Below are positions 1 through 7,785 of a stretch of 56,176 bases of DNA, piece by piece (the first letter of the stretch is position 1; each line of letters starts with the position of its first letter). The translations under genes and the position numbers were made by a program. A model generated the notes under the pieces. The model did not search any database. It saw only the letters and a list, made by a program, of their open reading frames with translations, and had not been told where the DNA came from. This DNA is from an uncultured Clostridia bacterium (GTDB lineage Bacteria > Bacillota > Clostridia > Oscillospirales > Oscillospiraceae), in NCBI GenBank assembly GCA_937890525.1, contig CALADI010000002.1:1-56176 (forward strand), read 5' to 3'.

Positions 1-5
1 TTATT

Positions 6-293
6 ATGGCTAACAATATGCAGGCACTGGGTATGATCGAGACTAAGGGTCTCGTGGGTTCTATTGAAGCTGCCGATGCCATGGTCAAGGCTGCAAATGT
101 CACCCTGATCGGCAAGGAGCATGTGGGCGGCGGTCTGGTCACTGTGATGGTTCGCGGTGATGTGGGTGCTGTTAAGGCAGCCACCGATGCCGGCGCTGCT
201 GCTGCTGAGCGTGTGGGCGAACTGGTTTCCGTCCATGTGATCCCCCGTCCTCACAACGAAGTGGAATTCATCCTGCCTTCTCTGGGCAAGTAA
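6..293 (+). CDS. eutM: BMC-H microcompartment shell protein, EutM/PduA type
   Basis: This 95-aa single BMC-domain protein forms the flat hexameric tiles of a bacterial microcompartment shell. The N-terminus reads ALGMIETKGLVGSIEAADAM, the typical BMC fold start. A GGG pore-loop triplet sits near residues 41-43, and the C-terminal strand ends VHVIPRPH, as in EutM. It is the first complete gene here and lies 53 bp upstream of eutT, so the operon clearly continues beyond the left edge. By sequence alone PduA and EutM are hard to separate; the eut neighbours favour EutM. The start lies 6 bp into the window, so its ribosome site is not visible. Confidence 0.93.
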   Translation: MANNMQALGMIETKGLVGSIEAADAMVKAANVTLIGKEHVGGGLVTVMVRGDVGAVKAATDAGAAAAERVGELVSVHVIPRPHNEVEFILPSLGK

Positions 294-346
294 GGTCACA
301 GGCTGTATCGGCCTAAGATGATTCCAATTTGAGGGGGATGAACTGT

Positions 347-1129
347 ATGAAAGCAATTACAGAAAGCGCCCTCCGGCTTGAATTGAGAAACAGCCAGCCT
401 GATGTGTACTATGTTCCGCAAGGATGTGTGCTGACCCCTGCCGCCCGGGAATATCTTCAGCAGCGAAAGATCAAATTCGCCAAAGAAGGAGAAGCCCCGG
501 CGGCAGAGGCGCCCCGGATCGTTGCGACCGAGGTGCCGCCCATGCCGCAAGTGGTGGTGGAGCAGACTGCTCCGAAGCCCAAGTTTGTGGACTATGAGAC
601 CGGAGCCTTCTACATGACCAAGCCGGAGCACATGACCCATCTGGTCGGGAATCAGTTGGTTCCCAAGAACCATCCCCGTATTCTGTTCCGCGGAAAGCTG
701 GACAGTTTACAGGCGCTTGTGGTTCTGGATCAAGTCCTGATCGATGAGCATGGCAACGAGAAGCTGGTAGCGGATCTGGACGATATTCTGGGCATCCTGC
801 GGGAGATCATGCGCTGTGATGTGCTAGATGAGGAATTGGTCAATGAATCGGTGATCGGGCTGAGCCACGCAGAACTGCGTGAGCGCTCCCACGATCCGAT
901 GAAATTCTTCCACATCAAGCAGATGGTGCTTCCCGACCGCACGATGGGCAAGAATTACGCTTTGCTGAACCAGCTTCGTACCGCCATCCGGGAGACTGAG
1001 GTCGCCGCAGCGGAAGCGTTCCGCAGCGGAAGCCACTATACCCGTGGTGACATTATCGAGGCACTGAATCGACTGTCCAGCGCCGTCCACATCATGATGT
1101 GTATGTATCTGGCTGGAATGTACCAGTAA
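347..1129 (+). CDS. eutT: Ethanolamine-type cobalamin adenosyltransferase EutT
   Basis: EutT transfers the adenosyl group of ATP to Co(I) cobalamin, making the AdoCbl needed by ethanolamine ammonia-lyase. The protein (260 aa) shows the family pattern: MKAITESALRLELR at the start, a LTPAAREYL segment, a THLVGNQLVPKNHPRILFRG core and the C-terminal LNRLSSAVHIMM. The Cys cluster (CCxxC) of enterobacterial EutT is absent, which fits the metal-independent EutT class known from Listeria and other Firmicutes. I chose the ATG at 347 because GAGGGGG (331-337) is well spaced from it; an upstream TTG at 329 and an ATG at 338 are in frame but poorly placed. Confidence 0.9.
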   Translation: MKAITESALRLELRNSQPDVYYVPQGCVLTPAAREYLQQRKIKFAKEGEAPAAEAPRIVATEVPPMPQVVVEQTAPKPKFVDYETGAFYMTKPEHMTHLVGNQLVPKNHPRILFRGKLDSLQALVVLDQVLIDEHGNEKLVADLDDILGILREIMRCDVLDEELVNESVIGLSHAELRERSHDPMKFFHIKQMVLPDRTMGKNYALLNQLRTAIRETEVAAAEAFRSGSHYTRGDIIEALNRLSSAVHIMMCMYLAGMYQ

Positions 1130-1141
1130 GGGGGAGATCAA

Positions 1142-1753
1142 ATGGATCAAATCGTATCTGCGGTCATGAATGCCATTCATAATGCCGGCATGGTGGAGAT
1201 CGAAGTCTCTGCCCGGCATGTGCATCTGACGCAAGAGCATGTTGAGGTTCTGTTTGGACCGGGAGCAGAGTTGATCCCTGCCCGTCCTCTTTCCCAGCCT
1301 GGTCAGTACCTTTCCGAGCAGCGTGTTACGCTGGTCGGGCCGAAGGGCAAAAAAGAACGGACTGCCGTTCTCGGTCCCGTGAGAAAAGCCACGCAGGTAG
1401 AGCTTTCCAAGAGTGACTGTGTAGAGCTTGGGGTCAAGGCGCCGGTTCGGGAATCCGGAGATGTAAAGGGCTCCGGTTCCATCACCATTGTCGGTCCCTG
1501 CGGGACGCTGGAGATCCAAGAGGGTGTGATTATTGCACACAATCACATCCATGTGTCAACGGCTGATTCTCGGAAGTTCGGACTGAAAGATAAGCAGCGG
1601 GTATCGGTGGAAGTGCTCAGCGAGCGTCCGGTGGTATTCAAGGATGTCATCGTTCGGGTCAGCGATCAGTTCCGGTGCAAGATGCACATCGATTTTGATG
1701 AGGCCAATGCCGCTATGGTCAGCGGCTTCACCTTGGGACAGATCATCCGATAA
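1142..1753 (+). CDS. pduL: PduL-type phosphate acyltransferase (EutD)
   Basis: This is a BMC-lumen phosphotransacylase that converts acetyl-CoA plus phosphate to acetyl-phosphate and recycles CoA inside the shell. At 203 aa it has family length. Two zinc-binding His clusters are visible: SARHVHL near residues 23-29 and HNHIHVS near 135. The first 18 residues (MDQIVSAVMNAIHNAG) form a short amphipathic helix of the encapsulation-peptide type. It begins 12 bp after eutT behind a GGGGGAG ribosome site. It is unrelated to the Pta/EutD family of enterobacteria, although clostridial loci often call it eutD. Confidence 0.93.
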   Translation: MDQIVSAVMNAIHNAGMVEIEVSARHVHLTQEHVEVLFGPGAELIPARPLSQPGQYLSEQRVTLVGPKGKKERTAVLGPVRKATQVELSKSDCVELGVKAPVRESGDVKGSGSITIVGPCGTLEIQEGVIIAHNHIHVSTADSRKFGLKDKQRVSVEVLSERPVVFKDVIVRVSDQFRCKMHIDFDEANAAMVSGFTLGQIIR

Positions 1754-1783
1754 CCCAAAATCAATTAAAGGAGCGTCAATACT

Positions 1784-2608
1784 ATGTTGGATCTGGAACG
1801 CATCGGAAGCTTTTTGGCAAAAGTAGAAGCCTCTGAAACAGAAACTTTTCTTCCGACCGGCAAAAAGCTGAAGGTGGGCGTCGATCTTGGAACGGCATAT
1901 GTGGTCATGGTCGTGCTGGATGAAGATAACAACCCGGTGGCCTGTGAAAAGCAGGCAGCCAGCGTTCTTCGTGACGGCGTGGTCGTTGACTACACCGGAG
2001 CGCTTCGAATCGTGCGCCAGCTCAAGGAGAAGCTGGAAGCACGAATCGGAACAGAGCTGCTGGATTGTGCCATTGCCATGCCCGCGGGGACAGAATCCAG
2101 CGTAAAGACGCATCAATATGTGGCTGAGGGCGCTGGATTTCAGGTGACCAACATTCTGGATGAGCCCAGCGCCGCAAATGCAGTCTATCAGATCTGCGAT
2201 GGAGTTGTGGTGGATATTGGCGGCGGTACTACCGGATTGGCTTTGCTCAAGGACGGTAAGGTGGTCCAGATCGAGGATGAACCTACCGGCGGTACCCATC
2301 TGACGCTGGTGCTTTCCGGCAATTACCACATTTCCTTTGAGGAAGCCGAGGCGGTGAAGCAGGACTACTCCCGGCACCGGGAGATCCTGCCCATCGTTCG
2401 GCCGGTGATCGAGAAGATGGCGACCATCGTCAGCCGGTATGTGAAGCCGGATCAGGTGGACACCATTTACCTGTGCGGCGGCACCTGCTGTCTCACCGGA
2501 ATCGAAGGAATCTTTGAGAAGGTGACCGGCATCAAGACGGTGAAGCCAGCCAATCCTTTCTTGGTCACCCCCACTGGCATCGCAATGAACTGCATCTGCC
2601 AAAGCTGA
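1784..2608 (+). CDS. eutJ: EutJ, actin/Hsp70-like ATPase of ethanolamine operon
   Basis: This 274-aa protein has the ASKHA ATPase signatures: a phosphate-1 loop GVDLGTAYV (about residues 33-41), a phosphate-2 loop VVDIGGGTTG (about 145) and an adenosine-contacting LCGGTCCLTG near the C-terminus. EutJ is proposed to act as a chaperone or reactivase in ethanolamine catabolism; its biochemical role is not settled. The start has the good ribosome site AAAGGAG 10 bp upstream. It lies between pduL and a Eut-associated gene in tight co-directional spacing. Confidence 0.9.
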   Translation: MLDLERIGSFLAKVEASETETFLPTGKKLKVGVDLGTAYVVMVVLDEDNNPVACEKQAASVLRDGVVVDYTGALRIVRQLKEKLEARIGTELLDCAIAMPAGTESSVKTHQYVAEGAGFQVTNILDEPSAANAVYQICDGVVVDIGGGTTGLALLKDGKVVQIEDEPTGGTHLTLVLSGNYHISFEEAEAVKQDYSRHREILPIVRPVIEKMATIVSRYVKPDQVDTIYLCGGTCCLTGIEGIFEKVTGIKTVKPANPFLVTPTGIAMNCICQS

Positions 2609-2642
2609 GCCGCATGATCTTACAGGAAAGGAGGGAATGTGA

Positions 2643-3368
2643 GTGGAGCAAAAAGACCTGATCAATGAGATCGTTGCCAGAGTTGCCGCAAAAATGGCAG
2701 CCTTGGAGAAAACACCGGAACCCATCGTTCCGCAGCCGGACGATCGTCCGGGACTGCTGATCCTGACCAGAGACCACGGCGATGTGTGTCATACGGTCTA
2801 TGACAGCCCCTGTCTTGCGTCGCACTACCGAGTGGATTGTGCGCTGATGCAGGACTATGATGTGGATCTAGATCGGTATCAGGTGGTGGTCATGTTTGGC
2901 TTGGATAACGAATCCCTTGCCAAGCTGGCATCCGGGATCTGTGATACCCCGTATACACGGATCGCTTCCCGGGCGATCCTTACCGGAAAACGGATTTATG
3001 TTCCTGTGGAGCAGGTAGAGCTGTTCCGGTACGCGGATACTGCACCCAAGCCTTACTACGCCATGCTGGAAGAGAAGCTGGCGCTGTTGACAGCGTCGGG
3101 ACTTGTGATCACCAAGATGGACGATCTGGAGAAGTGCATTCTGGATGAGGATACACCCTGTGAGGTTCAGGCCGCACCTGCCCAGCAGCATTCCGAATCC
3201 AAGAAAGAATTCCGACTGAGCAAACGGGTCATCACCGAGCGTGACCTGGTCGAGGCAGGAAACGCCCGCGCCGGTGTCGTCTATATCCCCGCGAAGTGCA
3301 TCGTCACCGACCTGGCAAGGGACTATGCCCACGGGCACAATATCAGTCTGATTCGGGAATCCAAGTGA
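2643..3368 (+). CDS. Ethanolamine-utilisation-associated protein (TIGR02536-like)
   Basis: This 241-aa protein starts at GTG 2643 behind AAAGGAGGG. It matches, by context and character, the family known only from Firmicutes eut operons (TIGR02536, function unknown). The N-terminus (MEQKDLINEIVARVAAKMA) is an amphipathic helix followed by a Pro-rich linker, the pattern of an encapsulation peptide, so a lumenal location is inferred. The C-terminal part (about residues 185-241) resembles a small domain repeated in other Eut proteins: an RVITERDLVEA segment and a 'YIPAKCIVTDLARDYA' segment. The latter echoes the EutT N-terminus, which reads VPQGCVLTPAAREYL. No catalytic motif is evident. Confidence 0.75.
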   Translation: MEQKDLINEIVARVAAKMAALEKTPEPIVPQPDDRPGLLILTRDHGDVCHTVYDSPCLASHYRVDCALMQDYDVDLDRYQVVVMFGLDNESLAKLASGICDTPYTRIASRAILTGKRIYVPVEQVELFRYADTAPKPYYAMLEEKLALLTASGLVITKMDDLEKCILDEDTPCEVQAAPAQQHSESKKEFRLSKRVITERDLVEAGNARAGVVYIPAKCIVTDLARDYAHGHNISLIRESK

Positions 3369-3393
3369 TCCGGATCGATCGGAGGAATACAAC

Positions 3394-3678
3394 ATGAGGG
3401 TAGCAAAAGTCATCGGAAATATTTGGGCCACACGGAAAGAGGATCGTTTGTCTGGCATCAAGCTGCTTCTGGTCAAGCCATTGAATATTCTGGATGAACA
3501 GGACGATCTGATGCCCATGGTGGCTGCCGATATTATCGGCGCCGGAGTAGGGGAGACTGTGCTGATCGTCGGTGGCAGCTCCGCACGAAGCGCTGCCGGA
3601 GACATGAGCGTCCCCGTGGATGCCTCGGTAGTCGGAATCGTGGATGATTTGGAGATCGACAAATCTGTACTGGAATAA
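3394..3678 (+). CDS. eutN: BMC-P pentameric vertex protein EutN/CcmL
   Basis: This 94-aa protein of the EutN/CcmL family caps the vertices of icosahedral microcompartments. It starts MRVAKVIGNIWATRK and contains the typical GIKLLLV strand and a DIIGAGVGETVLIVGGSSAR core, the latter shared with carboxysome CcmL. GGAGGA lies just upstream of the ATG. With the BMC-H protein upstream and the tandem BMC protein downstream, the window supplies three shell protein types. Confidence 0.94.
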   Translation: MRVAKVIGNIWATRKEDRLSGIKLLLVKPLNILDEQDDLMPMVAADIIGAGVGETVLIVGGSSARSAAGDMSVPVDASVVGIVDDLEIDKSVLE

Positions 3679-3687
3679 GGTGATAAC

Positions 3688-5037
3688 ATGAATTTAACCG
3701 AAGCGGTAAAAGCTGCCGGTGTTGTGGGAGCAGGCGGCGCCGGTTTTCCAACCCATGTAAAGCTATCCGGGCAGGTCGAGTGCTTTATCGTGAACGCCGC
3801 AGAGTGTGAACCGTTGATCGAAACGGACAAGTATCTGTGCCGTACTTTTCCCGACCGTATCATCAAGGGCGTGGAATTGATTCGGGAGCATTTGGGCGCC
3901 AAACGGGCAGTGATCGCACTGAAAGGCAAGTACCATCCGGAGATCGAAGCACTGAAGGGTGCCATTAAAGATCAGAACTCCGATGTGGAATTGTTTGAAA
4001 TGGCGACCTTCTACCCGGCAGGCGACGAGCAGACCATGGTTCAGCAGGTCACCGGACGGGTGATCCCGGAGCGTGGACTTCCTGCAAATGTGGGCTGTGT
4101 AGTGGATAATGTGGGTACCGTGCTGAATGTGCTGGACGCAGTAGAGGGGATCCCAGTTACGGACAAGTTCCTCTCTGTAGTGGGCGAGGTAGATCAGCCC
4201 ATCATGCTCCGGGTACCTATCGGCACCCCTCTGCGTGAATGTGTATCGGCTGCAAAGCCCGCCATTGGGGACTATGCTCTGGTAGTAGGCGGCCCCATGA
4301 TGGGCAAGCCTTTGACCGATGGAAAGGCAATTGACGATGCTGTGGTCACCAAGACCACAGGCAATCTCATCGTCCTGCCTAAGGATCATTATTTGTTCCG
4401 CAGAGCGTCCCTGCCCCTATCTACCATCCGCCATCAGGCCATGAGCGCCTGCATTCAGTGTCATATGTGTACGGATCTGTGCCCCAGATTTCTGATCGGT
4501 CATCAGATTCGTCCCCACCTGATGATGCGTAACATCTGGCGGGAGGGAGAGATCCGGGATAATGACACCTACCTCAAGACCTTTGGTGATGCAGTGAACT
4601 GCTGCAGCTGCGGCGTTTGCGAAATGTTCGCCTGTCCTATGGGATTGTCTCCCCGTAAGGTGAATGAGTATCTGAAGGGAGAATTGAGGAACCGCGGGAT
4701 CCAAGTACCCAAGAATACGGATCCTGAGGTCAAGCCCACAGTCGATACCCACAAGACGCCGACAGACCGTCTGGTGGCACGGCTGGGTTTGAGCCAGTAT
4801 TACGGAAAGCATGCCCGAAGCTGTGTGGAGTTGCTGCCGGATGAGGTATTTATCCCCTTCCAGCAGCACATCGGTAAGCCCGCCGTAGCTGTCAAGGGCA
4901 TCGGTTCTACCGTGGAAAAGGGAGAGCTGATCGCCAAGGCAGACGAGGGGCTGAGCGTAAACATCCACGCCAGTGTAGCAGGCACAGTTACAGACATCAC
5001 GCCCAAGGGCATGATGATCCGTCGCAGAAAGGAGTGA
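3688..5037 (+). CDS. pduS: PduS-like Fe-S/SLBB corrinoid reductase (RnfC family)
   Basis: The 449-aa RnfC-like flavoprotein has a glycine-rich GAGGAGFPTHVKL start, an SLBB-type middle and two [4Fe-4S] motifs: C255-x2-C-x2-C-x3-CP, and a second cluster starting at C305 (CCSCGVCEMFACP). A biotinyl/lipoyl-like C-terminal fold (VEKGELIAKADEG) follows. PduS reduces cob(III)/cob(II)alamin so that an adenosyltransferase can act; here the partner would be EutT. It is 5 bp upstream of a PduT-like shell protein with a pore cysteine, so electrons could be passed across the shell. The start is ATG behind AAGGTGA. Confidence 0.88.
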   Translation: MNLTEAVKAAGVVGAGGAGFPTHVKLSGQVECFIVNAAECEPLIETDKYLCRTFPDRIIKGVELIREHLGAKRAVIALKGKYHPEIEALKGAIKDQNSDVELFEMATFYPAGDEQTMVQQVTGRVIPERGLPANVGCVVDNVGTVLNVLDAVEGIPVTDKFLSVVGEVDQPIMLRVPIGTPLRECVSAAKPAIGDYALVVGGPMMGKPLTDGKAIDDAVVTKTTGNLIVLPKDHYLFRRASLPLSTIRHQAMSACIQCHMCTDLCPRFLIGHQIRPHLMMRNIWREGEIRDNDTYLKTFGDAVNCCSCGVCEMFACPMGLSPRKVNEYLKGELRNRGIQVPKNTDPEVKPTVDTHKTPTDRLVARLGLSQYYGKHARSCVELLPDEVFIPFQQHIGKPAVAVKGIGSTVEKGELIAKADEGLSVNIHASVAGTVTDITPKGMMIRRRKE

Positions 5038-5041
5038 GCGT

Positions 5042-5581
5042 ATGGGACTTGCCATCGGTATGGTGGAGCTGAACAGCATCGCCAGAGGCGTTGAGACCTG
5101 CGACTATATGGTGAAAGCGGCGCAGGTGGATATCCTTCGTTCCTCCACTGTCTGCCCGGGCAAATATCTGGTTTTGATCTCCGGCGAGACCGGGGATGTG
5201 AAAGCCTCTATGGCTGAGGGAAGAAAACGGGGCGGTGAATGTGTGGTGGACAGCCTGCTGCTGCCCAATGTACATCCTCAGCTCATCCCCGCCATCAGCA
5301 TGACCAATCAGATCCCCGAGAAGGGCGCCATCGGCGTTCTGGAGTTCTACTCTGTGGCATCGGCTATCATCGCCGCTGATGTGGCGGCCAAGGCTGCCAA
5401 TGTTACCCTGATCGAGGTTCGCATCGGCTATGCCATTGGCGGAAAGGGCTATGTCACCCTCACCGGTGATGTGGGAGCAGTCCGTGAGGCGGTTGCCGCA
5501 GCATCCCGGGATGCCGAGCTTCTGGTGGGTACGACCGTGATCCCCAGACCGGCAAAGAAACTGTTCGATTCCCTAATTTAA
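5042..5581 (+). CDS. pduT: Tandem-BMC shell protein, PduT type with pore Cys38
   Basis: Two BMC domains lie in one chain of 179 aa (about residues 1-90 and 95-179), giving pseudohexameric trimers. The sequence STVCPGKY places Cys38 in the pore loop of the first domain. In PduT of Salmonella the cysteine at this position ligates a [4Fe-4S] cluster at the three-fold axis. The second domain has GGKGYVTLTGDVGAV and ends VIPRP. It follows the PduS-like gene by 4 bp, matching the known PduS-PduT partnership. Redox or metal relay through the shell is an inference from family knowledge. Confidence 0.88.
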   Translation: MGLAIGMVELNSIARGVETCDYMVKAAQVDILRSSTVCPGKYLVLISGETGDVKASMAEGRKRGGECVVDSLLLPNVHPQLIPAISMTNQIPEKGAIGVLEFYSVASAIIAADVAAKAANVTLIEVRIGYAIGGKGYVTLTGDVGAVREAVAAASRDAELLVGTTVIPRPAKKLFDSLI

Positions 5582-5642
5582 TGATTCTTCGCAATTTGAT
5601 CTCAATGAATAAAAGAAAAGACCATATTAAGGAGGAACTCAT

Positions 5643-6851
5643 ATGAATGTTTTTATCGATAGCGTAAAAGCTTGGGTTTCCGGCATCTCCATTAACTCCG
5701 TCATTATGATGATCATGATGATCTTCATGCTGGTGGGCGCAGTTGACAAGATCCGGGGCAACAAGCATGGTTACGGCGAAAAGTTTGAAGAAGGCTTCAA
5801 CGCCATCGGACCTCTGGCTCTGTCCATGGCCGGTGTCGTGGCGGCAGCTCCTGTGCTGTCCAAGCTGCTCGGACCCATCATCACCCCCATTTACACCCTG
5901 GTCGGCGCTGACCCCTCCATGTTTGCCACTACTCTGCTGGCCTGTGACATGGGCGGCTACCCTCTGGCCATGGAGCTGGCTGAGAATCAGTCCGTCGGCA
6001 GCTTTGCCGGTCTGATCCTCGGCACCATGATGGGACCCACCATCGTCTTCACCATCCCCGTTGCTCTGGGCATCCTGTCCAAGAAGGATACTCCTTACCT
6101 GGGCGCCGGTGTCCTCGCCGGTATGATCACCATTCCTCTGGGCTGTATCGTCGGCGGTCTGGCCATGAACTTCATGACCGACTACAAGATGAGCTTCCTG
6201 CAGATCGTCATCAACCTGATCCCCGTTATCGTCATCGCCGCTCTGATCGTCATTGGTCTGTGGTTTGCTCCTGCCAAGATGATCTCCGGCTTTAATGTGT
6301 TCGGTTCCGGTGTTACCATCGTGATCACTGCCCTGACTGCCATTGCTGTCTTTGAGCAGATCACCGGTATCATGTTCCCCCTGTTCGATGTGATGGCTAC
6401 TCCCGATGCTGAAACCGGGCTGACTCCGCTGAACTCCGGTCTGCTGACCTGTGGTCAGATCGGTATCGTTCTGATCGGTGCATTCCCCATGGTTGAGTGG
6501 ATCACCCGTACCTTCGGCAAGGCTCTGAGCAAGGTCGGTGCCGCTCTGGGTATGAACGACAAGGCATCCGCCGGTCTGGTTGCCACCCTGGCCAACAACA
6601 TTGCTACCTTCAACATCGTAGACCAGATGGACCCGAAGGGCAAGCTGCTGAACGTTGCATTTGCAGTTTCCGCTGCCTTCGTGTTCGGTGACCATCTGGG
6701 CTTCACCGCCGGTGTGGATCAGACCATGGTCACCCCCGTTATCATTGGTAAGCTGGTTGCCGGTATTACCGCTCTGCTGGTTGCCAACTTCCTGTCTCCC
6801 AAGCTGCTGGCTAAGATTGACACTGCCGGCAAGAAGGCAGGCAAGGCATAA
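5643..6851 (+). CDS. eutH: Ethanolamine permease EutH
   Basis: This 402-aa polytopic membrane protein has about ten hydrophobic segments. Family signatures include FNAIGPLALSMAGVVAAAP near residue 50, LLACDMGGYPLAMELA near 100 and VFGDHLGFTAGVD near the C-terminus. EutH moves ethanolamine across the cytoplasmic membrane and matters mainly at low concentration or low pH. A strong AAGGAGGA precedes the ATG. Codon use is strongly biased (CTG, ATC, GGC), suggesting high expression. It sits between the shell gene pduT and eutQ. Confidence 0.94.
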   Translation: MNVFIDSVKAWVSGISINSVIMMIMMIFMLVGAVDKIRGNKHGYGEKFEEGFNAIGPLALSMAGVVAAAPVLSKLLGPIITPIYTLVGADPSMFATTLLACDMGGYPLAMELAENQSVGSFAGLILGTMMGPTIVFTIPVALGILSKKDTPYLGAGVLAGMITIPLGCIVGGLAMNFMTDYKMSFLQIVINLIPVIVIAALIVIGLWFAPAKMISGFNVFGSGVTIVITALTAIAVFEQITGIMFPLFDVMATPDAETGLTPLNSGLLTCGQIGIVLIGAFPMVEWITRTFGKALSKVGAALGMNDKASAGLVATLANNIATFNIVDQMDPKGKLLNVAFAVSAAFVFGDHLGFTAGVDQTMVTPVIIGKLVAGITALLVANFLSPKLLAKIDTAGKKAGKA

Positions 6852-6889
6852 TTTGCCGATTCTCTACACAATGAAAGGATGAACGCTGC

Positions 6890-7327
6890 ATGAATGTCAG
6901 TGAAGAACTGATCCGCCAGATCGTGACCAAGGTCATCGAGGCTGCTTCCTGCGAGAAGAAGCCCGAATTTGAGAAGGTCGTCGATCCCAGCGGGATCATC
7001 GGGATCAAAACCTCCACCGTTAAGTGTGAGCCGTTCCAGCAGGACGGCGTCGCTCTGAAAGATGTGGTCACCCTTGAGGAAGCACCCCGGATGGGCTGCG
7101 GCGTCATGGAGTTGGATCATACCAGCTTCGAGTGGACGCTGACCTACGATGAGTACGATTTCGTCATCGACGGCACGCTGGAGATCGAGATCGACGGACG
7201 GGTCGTGACCGGAAATCCCGGCGATATCATCTATATCCCGAAGAACAGTCACATCCATTTCCAGACCCCCAACAAGACCAGATATGCATACTTCGTCTAC
7301 CCGGCAAACTGGGCAGATCTGGCGTAA
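6890..7327 (+). CDS. eutQ: EutQ, cupin-domain ethanolamine utilisation protein
   Basis: The 145-aa protein has an N-terminal amphipathic helix (MNVSEELIRQIVTKVIEAA), a linker, and a C-terminal cupin: ELDHTSFEWTLTYDEYDFVI, GNPGDIIYIPKNSHIHF and YFVYPANW. In Salmonella EutQ has acetate kinase activity and helps build the compartment. Whether this shorter clostridial form does so is not shown by sequence. It is the last gene of the operon, followed 12 bp later by a strong terminator hairpin. Confidence 0.9.
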   Translation: MNVSEELIRQIVTKVIEAASCEKKPEFEKVVDPSGIIGIKTSTVKCEPFQQDGVALKDVVTLEEAPRMGCGVMELDHTSFEWTLTYDEYDFVIDGTLEIEIDGRVVTGNPGDIIYIPKNSHIHFQTPNKTRYAYFVYPANWADLA

Positions 7328-7339
7328 TGACCAACAGCG

Positions 7340-7374
7340 CATCCCCCGATCCAACGGATCGGGGGATGTTTTTT
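7340..7374 (+). terminator. Rho-independent terminator of the eut operon
   Basis: A perfect 13-bp stem (7340-7352 with 7356-7368) closes a 3-nt AAC loop and is followed by six T residues. It ends the eut operon, so the RNA element starting at 7420 is a separate transcription unit. Confidence 0.92.
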
Positions 7375-7385
7375 CGCAATAAGGA

Positions 7386-7414
7386 TTGACTTTCGCATAA
7401 GCTTATGGGATAAT
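7386..7414 (+). promoter_or_regulatory. Sigma-A promoter of the cobalamin-riboswitch RNA
   Basis: The -35 TTGACT (7386-7391) and -10 GATAAT (7409-7414) are separated by exactly 17 nt. Transcription would start near 7420, about 16 nt before the riboswitch aptamer. The promoter begins 12 bp past the eutQ terminator. Confidence 0.8.
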
Positions 7415-7435
7415 AGATGCATACAAGTAGATATC

Positions 7436-7612
7436 AGGGCGCACAGGTGTCTGCCGGGTGTGGCAGGTGAAAAGGGAAGTCGGGGGATAATCCCGCACAA
7501 TGCCGTTGCTGTGTTAGCGGAGTGGTTTTTGCATATCATTGGGAGACGGATCCTGAGAAGATTAAAACCGCGTTTGACGCTTCAGTCAGAAGACCTGCCT
7601 GTGTGTGACGCA
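7436..7612 (+). ncRNA. Cobalamin riboswitch (AdoCbl aptamer)
   Basis: The conserved landmarks of the B12 element appear in order: ACAGGTG (7443-7449), GGTGAAAAGGGAAG ending at 7479, the GGGATAATCCCGCAC segment, a GCTGTGTTAGCGG motif, and the B12 box CAGTCAGAAGACCTGCC at about 7583-7599. Flanking GCACA/TGTGT can form the closing stem P1. No B12 synthesis or transport gene follows. Instead a terminator and structured RNA follow, which places this switch in a small regulatory RNA rather than in an mRNA leader. Confidence 0.9.
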
Positions 7613-7649
7613 CAAAGAAGCCTCCTCGTGCTTTGGGAGGGTGCAGCAG

Positions 7650-7669
7650 GTGTAGATTCTTCGCTACAC
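7650..7669 (+). other. Hairpin between aptamer and first terminator
   Basis: GTGTAG (7650-7655) pairs with CTACAC (7664-7669) around an 8-nt loop. It sits just before the terminator stem and may be part of the riboswitch expression platform. No conserved loop sequence is recognised. Confidence 0.5.
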
Positions 7670-7677
7670 TGTCTTTC

Positions 7678-7703
7678 GCTGTATCCTAGGATACAGCTTT
7701 TTT
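7678..7703 (+). terminator. Riboswitch-proximal terminator
   Basis: A 9-bp perfect stem GCTGTATCC/GGATACAGC (7678-7686 with 7689-7697) is followed by six T. In the EutX/Rli55 model this is where bound AdoCbl would stop transcription, giving a short RNA that lacks the downstream hairpins. Confidence 0.88.
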
Positions 7704-7735
7704 GTTCTCTGAATTACTTGTAATTCACCTCTTTG

Positions 7736-7784
7736 GGTGCAGATCTTTTCCGGCGATGCCTGCCAGATCGCCGAGGTCTGCACC
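7736..7784 (+). other. Composite hairpin downstream of riboswitch terminator
   Basis: GGTGCAGA (7736-7743) pairs with TCTGCACC (7777-7784), and inside it CGGCGAT (7751-7757) pairs with ATCGCCG (7767-7773) around a 9-nt loop. It is the first structure of the read-through part of the RNA. The apical loop does not carry the ANTAR A1/G4 hexaloop. Confidence 0.55.
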
Positions 7785-7785
7785 G

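Noticed and set aside
824..1552. 242-aa frame antisense to eutT and pduL
   Set aside because: It is a shadow of two well-supported genes. Similar long antisense frames occur opposite lon, clpX, mutS2, eutH and yqfD and were dropped for the same reason.
7460..7723. 87-aa + strand frame across the B12 riboswitch
   Set aside because: It lies wholly inside the aptamer and terminator, lacks a ribosome site and shows no protein-like pattern.
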